The notes below the pieces were generated by a model, which saw only the letters and a program-made list of their open reading frames with translations, had not been told where the DNA came from and searched no databases. 64,000 nucleotides of DNA from Letharia columbiana (Eukaryota > Ascomycota > Lecanoromycetes > Lecanorales > Parmeliaceae), in NCBI RefSeq assembly GCF_014066305.1, contig NW_023501092.1, positions 62,001 to 126,000 on the forward strand. The letters run 5' to 3'. Every line of letters begins with the position of its first letter. The first letter of the stretch is position 1. A program made the position numbers and the translations under genes. This document shows, one piece after another, positions 56,504 to 64,000 of this stretch.

Positions 56504-57293
56504 TCCTCCAGAAAAGACCGTTTGGATTCGGCTCGGGGAGAAGGAATTTCCAGCAGCTTTGGTAGAGTACGAGGCATCAAAGATGAGTCTTCACCGTAAG
56601 AATACAAAGCACCGATTCCAATCTCAATGTCAATCTGATTGATGATAGCAAACACCAAGCACTTCAGATTCCGCTGAATTGCAATGGTGCATCAATCTTT
56701 TGAATTGCGTCAACACAAATGTTACGAAGGGGACATGCGGCCTTTGCCTTCCGAGTACGAACACATCGCGGATGGCTCAATTCTAGCTTTACCTTTGACT
56801 CGACTGTCAGATTCTGGGGAAAGCTTAGCATTCTCGACTCTGTCCACAAATCGGGCCAAACGCAACGCCCTTGCTCTTTACGTCACTAGGGTCGGACGTT
56901 TCGCGTAGTGGGTTTGTTTAGAACAACCACTAATGACGATATACTGTCAAACAGAGCTCTGCTGACATCGGAATGGTATCCGAGAACCGCATTCTCGCCA
57001 GTCTCACAACGTAAGCCGAGACCAACTCTACTACAACTACCGTCCTTCTGCGTTACCGAGATCTTGTGATGAACCTAAAACTCTCAATGTCGGTCTGAAA
57101 GACATGTCAATGGCGTCAACTACACGTAGTTTCCTGCCGTGGAGATGTCTTTTCAACGTCATCTGACGCAGCTTCGGCTTGGTTGTTGGGTCATGCTAGC
57201 CTACTATATAATCCTCGTCTTCTCTTCAGCAGTATGTCAGTCTGAATGAAATCCACCTTCAGCCCCTGAATACATCTTCGGAAAACGAGCGCC
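56504..57293. other. Intergenic, no supportable gene
   Basis: Divergent promoter region between the DUF1989 gene (-) and the gene at 57294 (+). No coding evidence. Confidence 0.45.
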
Positions 57294-58286
57294 ATGCTAC
57301 TTACATTAAGTGTCCTCTCCTTCTTCTTCGGCTTCGTGGTTGCAGCGGTCGTGACTTCGAGGCCGAAACATGCTCGTTCCACTTTGGATGATTCATTGAG
57401 CAAGCTTCGTCATGTCACGAACGCATTCAGACCACGCGCGTCTTGCAACCACGATTCGCCAATCAGCGTTGAGAAAGGTCTGATACAGACTGACGATGCG
57501 GATCTCCTGACGAAGTAAAACAATGTTTCATCACCTAGCCTCAAGCACGCTGCTAAAATGATCATAGAGCTCAGTGCGAAGAGCTTCCAGGCGATAGCTG
57601 GCGGCGTCAAGCATACGAGGAGATAAAATCGATCCTCGTTGCACGAAAGCCAGGAGCCAAGAAATTTCCCTGCATCTACGCCACGACCGGCTACAGACAC
57701 AACGAGCACCGTTACATCTTCATGCACTCGGAAGACCCAACCGAGCCGCGCAACCTCCGCCTCCTCGCCAACGCAATGCGGGCCTACCTCCCACAATCCC
57801 ACTCGCTAGGGCCAAATACCAGTCTTGTCATCATTCACCCCAGATCCAGCACACAAAACTCGGTAGAGTCCTACCAACAAAGATTCTGGGATCTACTTCG
57901 AGGTTTGCGGACATGCGATCTACAGCCGTGGCCCTCAGACATCCCTTCAGAAACGCATGCCCCCAAATGGGCCTTTTGCTTCAACGGAGTGCCCTGGTTC
58001 CCCCGCCGCAATGACACCCGCGCACGAGCAGCGGCGGTCTCGTCACGCGCCCTACTTCACAGTTGCCATGCAGCCGAAATGGGTCTTTGACAATCTTTTC
58101 AGAACACCGGAGAAACGACGAGCCGCAGTAGGCGCAGTCAGGAAGCTGATGCCTGCTTACGATGAGATTGAACCAAGTCCGGATTTGTCCGCGTATGGGA
58201 CTGAGGGCACGACCGAGGCGCATCAGTATTATTTACTGGACGAGAACAAGACGAGTTGTTGTCCGTATGAGGACCTCGACAGGTGA
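57294..58286 (+). CDS. YqcI/YcgG-family protein with a 1-nt frameshift
   Basis: Exon 1 57294-57514, exon 2 57568-58286. The 53-nt intron (GTAAAA, GCTAAAA branch, TCATAG) keeps the frame. A hydrophobic N-terminus (MLLTLSVLSFFFGFVVAAVV) may be a signal or anchor. The domain has FPCIYATTGYRHNEHRYIF, then RAYLPQSHSLGPN and WAFCFNGVPWF, then (in the next frame) MTPAHEQRRSRHAPYF, AMQPKWVFD and YGTEGTTEAHQYYL, the usual order in YqcI/YcgG proteins. The frame shifts by one base at the C run 58000-58004; four C instead of five would give about 312 residues. Family function is unknown; some members occur near secondary-metabolite genes. The rest is intact, so a sequencing error is a real alternative to a null allele. 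Confidence 0.75.
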
Positions 58287-58704
58287 ATGCAAGCCTAACT
58301 GAGCGGTGCGAAGATACTCGTGAAGATTCACAAAAGTCAGTAGTGATGATCCCGGTTATTCCATACTTTGGATTAAATAGTGTACCGGTGTGTATGGCAG
58401 TGGTAATGGAAGTATACAGCACAAGATTGTGAGATGGAAATATATAAGATTACGTGCCAGATGCTGCTATCTATTACGACTTACTCTTCTATAGTTTCCG
58501 TGACTATGCACCACAGTACTCGGTCAACCCTTTGTTCATGCCCTTTTGTTTTAAGTTATGCACCAAAGATGAGCAAATCTCTGGACTCGCTTACCAAATC
58601 CAGTGCCTGACCCCAGGATAGGAAGATGTCGAATACAAAGCCCACCAAAAAGTAGAAGAAAAATGACTGTGAGGACAGATTCCGTCCTCGCAGAAAGCAC
58701 AAAC
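58287..58704. other. Intergenic
   Basis: No gene supported. Confidence 0.4.
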
Positions 58705-59257
58705 TCAACCGAATAAGCACCTACAACCCAAGTCCCCACAAACCCTCCGCGCCTCGCCAAAGCACACCCCTCCCCAAACACCCCCACACTCAACTATCCA
58801 AACCCCACCCCACCCACCACAGACGCCCCCCTCCGCCAACGCCAAAAACACCCCACACCCTCCATCACGCCCATCAAGACCTGCCCCAGCCGCGACTGCA
58901 ACAACGCATTCAACGCCGCAGCGCCGGTCTCCAAAGTGTACGAGAGTTCCGACGGTTAGAAAAGGAGGGCGACCGAGTTGGCGGCCGGGGGGATGTCGAT
59001 GGTGGAAGATTGGACGACGGAGGTGTCGACGGGGGAGGATCTGCGCGGCGGCGGCGGTTGTGAGGTTGAAAAAGACGTTGGCGGAGGCGGCGGTGCGGGT
59101 GAGGAGGAAAAGGGTGGTGCTGATGGTTGTGATGTAGGCCTTTACGGCCGTGAGGTAGGTAAGCAAGTGCGTGTGTAAGCTTCTTCATGGTACTTACAAT
59201 CGTAAACTTTGGATACATAGGGAAAGATATTCTGATGCGGAGTGGCGTGTCATCCAA
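58705..59257 (-). pseudogene. Decayed locus, possible secreted/membrane protein
   Basis: Plausible protein segments appear in different frames: MKKLTHAL, then TYLTAVKAYITTISTTLFLL with SANVFFNLTTAAAA, then VDTSVVQSSTIDIPPAANSV, then LETGAAALNALLQSRLGQVL. At least two frameshifts and one stop would have to be repaired to join them. The segment order and a hydrophobic start suggest one former gene. I cannot name the family. Confidence 0.3.
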
Positions 59258-59298
59258 TCTTCACAGAGAAAACTTTTACTGTCGATACTATGCGCGCC

Positions 59299-59680
59299 CT
59301 AATACATCATGGCCGAATTATCCACACCACCCGCCGGCGCCGCACAATCCGTCGGATTCACACTCGAACGATCCGCAGCGCTGCCGCCACTAGCCTGCTG
59401 CAAGAAGCATGAAAGACCATATCTGGCCATCTTCACACGATTGAACCTTCGTCGCCGTTGTTGATGGGACCGCGCGCTTCTACTCTTCAATCTGGGCTCC
59501 GGTGTTGGTGATGTAGCCGGTTCGTGTTGAGGGTGAACCGACATGAGGGGAGAGACCGGTTCTGGGGTCGTTGCAGTTGACGATGGTGGCGCGTTTGCGG
59601 AGGGGAGAGGAGGGGGATGCTGAGGAGGAAGAGGGTGGGGAGTGGGGGAGTGCATGATTGTGGTGGTTGTGGTATGTAAA
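59299..59680 (-). pseudogene. Frameshifted small secreted-protein-like gene
   Basis: From the ATG near 59653 the sequence offers a hydrophobic leader in one frame (TLFLLSIPLLS). A Kex2-like LRKR site and ATIVNCNDPRTG follow in a second frame (59585-59602 and on), then GPINNGDEGSIV, and KMARYGLSCFLQQ in a third. A GTGTGAAG where GTGAAG would join the last two pieces points to a 2-nt duplication. Together they look like a pre-pro small secreted protein broken by several short indels. Name and role are unknown. Confidence 0.35.
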
Positions 59681-60079
59681 AGCGGGCTGGTACTCTACGA
59701 GTTGGCGAGGGTGGGGGTTGGAGTTTTGGATGCAATGGGTGAGGTGGTGGGGAAATGGTGTGATGGAAGGAATGTGTGGATATGGTACGAAGTTTGTGGT
59801 GAGGTATGAGTGGGTGAAGATGAGTTTCCACGAGGTGACAAGCTCGTCTAATACCACTCGTAGTATCGCTTTGGCTTCAATGTTTCCAGTACCCTGTCCC
59901 ATTCTTGGACATGCGATGACGACGACGGTAGGTAGGGGGATGGGCCGCGGAAGTCCTGCGTGCAGAATTGAGCCATGGTGGATTTCAGAATTTTGTGTTT
60001 TGATCAAGTGATGGAGCAAGTGCTGGTTAGAGCACGTGCCCAGCAGTTGCGGCCATCTCGGGAACCCCAAACAAAGCAA

Positions 60080-60351
60080 AACATTCTCAATATGGCACTA
60101 GCAGACACCGATCAGGATTTGATGGCATACACACAGCCTCGCCGCCTTTTGAGCAACCGGTCTGTCGCATGCTTAGGTGTGGTTGACGAGCTACTCCAAC
60201 ATTTGATTTGATGTGAGTTGTTGCATGGTTCGGCTATCTCGATTCTCACGTCCATTCCGTTCCGTTTCTTAGTCATCTTTAGATTCGACATCTTTCTACC
60301 ATAGGCCGATAAGCACATGTTAAACATACTATGAGGGCCTCAAGGATGATG
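60080..60351. other. Intergenic
   Basis: No gene supported between the decayed locus and the 3' end of the glycoside-hydrolase-like gene. Confidence 0.4.
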
Positions 60352-62390
60352 TTATCGAGCTACTGCCGTTGAATCCTGTTCTTCCACGAATAGCGGCAGC
60401 TCCAAGCTTAGAATAAGGATGTCAGAGCTCAAACCTTGTAAGCCCGATCTCTGTATCTGCGTTTTGGAGTCCACGTTTGTCACACGCCACTCTGCATCGC
60501 CCCATAAGACAGTACTGATGCTTGTTGCAACAATTTCAGCAGGAAGATGTAGAGTGACAGGCCCTGTCATGTCCTGGTAGTCCGAATTGACGATGCTCAG
60601 AAGGATGGAGTTCCCAACCCTCCATGCGCTTGCATCGACCGCGCTGGTCCCATCGACAGCCAGGCCCGTTATGATATCAGCTCCAAGCAAGTATTCAGCG
60701 CAAGTGCCTGTCAGCACCTTCGCCAGCCTACTCGTAACATCGGTCAAGTCTGGCGTCGTCGGAAACGTCCACATAATAATACCCTTAGCGCCATGGTTGA
60801 CACTCAACAGAGTCATAGCAACTTCCTCTTCCGGTGTCGGCGTTTGCTTCCAAAACTCTGAATTGCCAAAAGCCTGCGGTGTACCCCAGAGGACCTTTGG
60901 CGGGAGGCCAAGCTGCATTTGGTATTCGCGATAGATGTCTAGGCGGGCAGGGACGTTGGACAGGTTGTTGTAGCCTTGGCAATTGTCGCAGCCGCAGCAG
61001 CCATAGGTGGAGTTGCAGACGGTGCTGCAAACGAAAACGTTCAGCATCCCGAATGTTGTGGAGAGAGGATGGAGAGAGCTTACCCATATTGGGTGGACCA
61101 TGACGTGTTTGTGCCAATGGGATAAACATCAGAGAGGATGATGTCAGCGCCTGTAGAGTATTCTTGATAATGATAGTTCTCGCAGTTTAGGCAAAGTGAA
61201 ACGGGATGATATGGGTCAAGGGATTTGATCTGATCATATGCTCGCTTGGGTGCATTCAACGCATCCACTTGCCCATCTGGAACACGTGTTGTCAGCTCGC
61301 AGCCAGAGCACTGAAGCATCCAGGGAGCGTACCTGGCTCGTCTGCGGTATACCAAAGGAGCATATTCGGTCTTCTCTTCAATTGATTGACCTGCCAGTCT
61401 ACACCTGATGCGTTCTGGTACTGCCACCTCATGTCGAACATAATCCATAAGCCAAGCTGTTGCGCTTGATCGAGCCATTCATCCAGCTGCTCGAAATCGT
61501 AACCAAGACCGCCTGCAGGGACAATGTGAAGTACATTGTAGCCATAGTTCTTCAGGACGTTCATATTCTTTGGATCTTCGCCGAGCCAATTTCCGTCAAG
61601 ATAGAAAGAGTACGGAAACAGCGGGGTCCATGCGCCAGAACTACTATTAGATATAGTGGTAGCCTTTACAAGTAACCCACCGTGAAGGCTGTCAATCTTG
61701 GTAACACTTCCGCCATCAGAACGACTTGGCAGTCGCAAAATTTGCGTTGACGCCATGTAGATATGGTTATTCGGGGCCATAGCCACGACTGAAAGGTTGT
61801 ATGGCTCAAATCTAGGTTCAAATTCGCTCAGATCGAAGTCAAACAAAGTGCCCGTCGAGTTCAATTTGACTGTGGCATAAGAGATAGGTCGAATCGCATC
61901 ATCTGATCTGTTGACATAGAACGATATTGTGTTGTATTCGGAAACATTAGATAAGAGCTTCAAAGCTCCGTCATTCTGTTGGCCAAAGAGTGTGTTATCG
62001 TAGGGCTGTCCATAGAAGTACGAAAGCTGTATTTGATGGATCATGTTAGCTTCAAGATTCTTCTGTATGAGTTAGGTCTTCTTACAGGAGCATCAACGAT
62101 GAAAGTCCCAACAATGTCCTCTTCGAGATAAGGCTGCGCACGCGGACGGATTTTCAGGTTGAGCAATGGGGCAGGCGATCTGGGTGGTGCAACGATTCGT
62201 CCTCCAGGGTCAACGGCGGGGTCACTAGAGCATGCAAAGCTTAGCCAGCGACTCCAACTGGTCATGATGCACAATAGAAAGATTCACACCTGGATCTGTA
62301 TGCTTTCCCGCACCAGGTATCCACAGCCAGGGTGAAGCGGCCGAGGTGCAAAGACAAGAAGGCCAACGGTAGCTGTACGCCGAGTCTCAT
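60352..62390 (-). CDS. Secreted glycoside-hydrolase-like protein (TIM-barrel, uncharacterised fungal family)
   Basis: Five exons: 62390-62290, 62224-62086, 62026-61333, 61276-61084 and 61024-60352, giving 599 residues. Introns are 65, 59, 56 and 59 nt with consistent phases. A signal peptide (MRLGVQLPLAFLSLHLG) precedes WCGKAYRS and PGGRI. A beta-sandwich-like region (about 60-190) leads into a barrel-like region: FPYSFYLDGNWL, YGYNVLHIVPAGG, LGLWIMFDMRW, LLWYTADEPDG and GADIILSDVYP. The Glu in ADEPDG is the best candidate for an acid/base residue, and HGAKGIIMWTFP follows. A Cys-rich loop (CNSTYGCCGCDNC) suggests disulfides. A C-terminal beta domain ends the protein. Substrate is unknown; extracellular polysaccharide hydrolysis is inferred. 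Confidence 0.75.
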
Positions 62391-63001
62391 GGTGCACTTC
62401 TTATGATTGCCCCAGCGATAAGAGTGGTAACGTGAAGGGAGGCTCTACTATCAAGAGGTCGAAGTACTAGCAAGAGGGCACTGGTGGGCATCTTTGAAAC
62501 CCCATTGATTCGTCGCGCATACGACAAAGCGGGAATAGGTGACAGCCGACACATTCGCAGCTTCTACTGATTGATCTCGCATAGAAAAGGACCTCGGAAG
62601 TACGGTGAGCTCTGTTTTGCTGCTATTTGGTTTGGTCGCCGCGAATGGAGATCAATGCATACTTTAGGATGGCGCTGAGGGGCTTAGCTTGGCTAAGCAC
62701 TAGACTAGTGCGTCTTGTTATCTCCCACACGCACACACGCAAACTCCTCAACGGCGCTAGTAGCAGCCCTAACCCTACCTCACTCTTCTGAAGGAGTAGC
62801 AGAGGACCCTAGAACTGTTTGTGGGAGCGCATCTATTGAATTTCAAAGACATCTATTAATCGTGTTTGGTACAATCAACCCCAACACGAGCTCAATTGGA
62901 CGCAGTTCCCATTGGAATTGAAAAGAGATTATGGATTTAGTAGCTATCTAAGTGTGATGTAGGCCTTAAATACTATGCAAAACCACGCTAGTGCCATATT
63001 G
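62391..63001. other. Intergenic with telomere-like motif
   Basis: No gene supported. CCCTAACCCTAC occurs at 62768-62779. Confidence 0.5.
62768..62779 (-). repeat. Interstitial telomere-like motif
   Basis: CCCTAACCCTAC, nearly two telomere units on the minus strand, about 380 bases upstream of the glycoside-hydrolase-like gene. Confidence 0.7.
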
Positions 63002-63562
63002 TCATTGCCACCATGAAGGGTAGCTACAACACACTATGGTGCTGCAGCATGATTTCAGTGGTATCCTCAGGCTGTTGTTGCTGAATTGACTGCATTGGCT
63101 GTTGTTGAGGCTGACGTGGAGGGCCGTCGCTTGGAGTGGGGGAGGGTGGACTGGAATGGTATCCTCGACAATTGAAGTGGGGGGAGGGTGGACTGGAGTG
63201 ATATCCTCGACAATTGGAGTGGGGGGAGGGTGGACTGGAGTGATATCCTCGACAATTGGAGTGGGGGAGGGTGGACTGGAGTGGTATCTTCGACAATTGG
63301 TTGATAAGGTGGTTGCGGGGGAGAGGAACAGTGTTCTCCGGTCGATAAGGCTGCCGATAAGGCGGTTGCGGGGGAGAGGAGTAGTGTTCTCCGGTCGATA
63401 AGGCTGTTGTTCCTGCATTGGTTGAACCGGTTGCTGTGGCTGAACTGGCTGTTGCTGAGGAGGGTAAGATTGGAACTGCTTTGGTGGAGGACGTTCTTCG
63501 TCGTTCGGTGGCCATGGGTCGTTCGGTGGCCATGGGATATCTTCCTGAACCACATTTGCCAT
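63002..63562 (-). CDS. Proline/glutamine-rich tandem-repeat protein, frame uncertain
   Basis: From the ATG at 63562 the product begins MANVVQEDIPWPPNDPWPPN and continues with Gln/Pro repeats (QQQPVQPQQPVQPMQ). All three minus-strand frames stay open through the repeats. Two tandem arrays lie inside: a unit of about 53 nt (63312-63418, two copies) and one of 41-42 nt (63135-63300, four copies). Because 53 and 41 are not multiples of three, repeat changes shift the frame. The most natural C-terminus (PSDGPPRQPQQQPMQSIQQQ) is in a different frame from the start. The real product, if any, cannot be decided. No signal peptide or domain is seen. Confidence 0.4.
   Translation of the reverse strand: MANVVQEDIPWPPNDPWPPNDEERPPPKQFQSYPPQQQPVQPQQPVQPMQEQQPYRPENTTPLPRNRLIGSLIDRRTLFLSPATTLSTNCRRYHSSPPSPTPIVEDITPVHPPPTPIVEDITPVHPPPTSIVEDTIPVHPPPLQATALHVSLNNSQCSQFSNNSLRIPLKSCCSTIVCCSYPSWWQ
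63135..63300. repeat. Four-copy minisatellite (41-42 bp unit)
   Basis: Unit starts GGAGGGTGGACTGGA and contains TATCCTCGACAATTGGAGTG (TATCTTCG in the last copy). Adjacent copies have six, six and five G at the joint, which changes the frame. Confidence 0.9.
63312..63418. repeat. Two-copy tandem repeat (about 53 bp unit)
   Basis: CGGTTGCGGGGGAGAGGA followed by GTGTTCTCCGGTCGATAAGG occurs twice in direct succession. Confidence 0.85.
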
Positions 63563-64000
63563 GCTTGAGCTATGAAAATCCCTCTCCCTTTTAAAAAAAA
63601 GAGGCGTGGCCCCCATACAAAATCTCGGGGGATGAAAATCACCCTTACAAGAACCACAAAATCCTCTCTCACATATTGGGAAAAATAATCAAAAAAAAAG
63701 TAAGAAAGGTCTAAAATAATTTTATATTTTTTATTTTTTTAACCCCAACAAACGAACAACTCCCCTTTTTTTTTTGTTGTTGGTTTTAGTTCTCTAACTC
63801 ACGCTTGGTGCCTGGCGGTGTCTCTGAGAATCAGGTTTCTTGTCCTTGGAGTCCATTTTGGGTTTTTTTAATGTTTAATATGGGTTGAAGGTTTGTGGTG
63901 TTTTGTGGTTTTTTGGTGTTTTTTTTTGCTGGTTGGGGGTTTTAGGAATTTAGGGAATTATAGATTTTTTTAAATAAAAATTTAAAAAAGTGAAAAAAAA
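63563..64000. other. Low-complexity end of window
   Basis: Dominated by runs of A, T and G. The first 100 bases would be the promoter/leader of the proline-rich gene. No other feature is seen. Confidence 0.5.

Overview
The window is nuclear DNA of a filamentous ascomycete (Pezizomycotina; Dothideomycetes is plausible but not proven). The signs are short spliceosomal introns (about 49-150 nt, GT..AG with CTNAC-type branch sites), typical Pezizomycotina gene families (fungal rhodopsin-domain proteins, WSC proteins, MFS/DHA1, DUF1989, YqcI/YcgG, F-box, MYND) and an 8 kb AT-rich block with the signature of repeat-induced point mutation (RIP). Exon structures below were built by hand from splice consensus, reading-frame continuity and family motifs. 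No database search was run.

Layout. 0-5 kb: an O-methyltransferase (+), a MYND zinc-finger gene with a 4-nt frameshift (-) and a hypothetical gene (+). 7.7-10.2 kb: a heavily damaged large membrane-protein gene (-). 11.6-12.9 kb: an intact five-exon rhodopsin-domain membrane protein (+). 14.9-15.8 kb: a proline-rich secreted protein (+). 18-19.2 kb: a four-exon hypothetical gene with an Arg/Asp/Tyr-rich repetitive tail (+). 20.0-20.85 kb: broken gene fragments, including an amino-acid permease tail. 20.85-28.96 kb: the RIP-mutated block, which holds two diverged copies of one retroelement; the second still shows traces of a Gag-like Cys motif, a reverse transcriptase and a tyrosine recombinase. 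28.96-30.96 kb: a younger element bounded by 153-bp direct repeats, itself interrupted by a 655-bp MITE-like element with a 10-bp target-site duplication.

31-43 kb: an F-box gene, a 5' fragment of a second rhodopsin-domain gene, an unusual SAP-TM-J-domain protein, an MDR-type oxidoreductase, a decayed rhodanese/Acr2-like gene, a small membrane protein and a weak Pro/Ser-rich ORF. 43.6-50.3 kb: a seven-exon gene for a 2,086-residue secreted protein with a beta-propeller-like head, Ig-like modules and seven WSC domains. 53.3-62.4 kb: an MFS transporter, a DUF1989 protein, a YqcI/YcgG protein with a homopolymer frameshift, two decayed loci and a five-exon secreted glycoside-hydrolase-like protein. 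63-64 kb: a proline-rich tandem-repeat gene open in several frames, then low-complexity sequence.

The genes do not form an obvious single pathway. The mixture of surface and secreted proteins, duplicated families, decayed genes, interstitial telomere-like motifs and RIP-mutated transposons looks like an accessory, rapidly evolving compartment. Several genes carry 1-4 nt indels, often in homopolymers or short duplications. These may be real decay or uncorrected assembly errors, and the two cannot be separated from this sequence alone.
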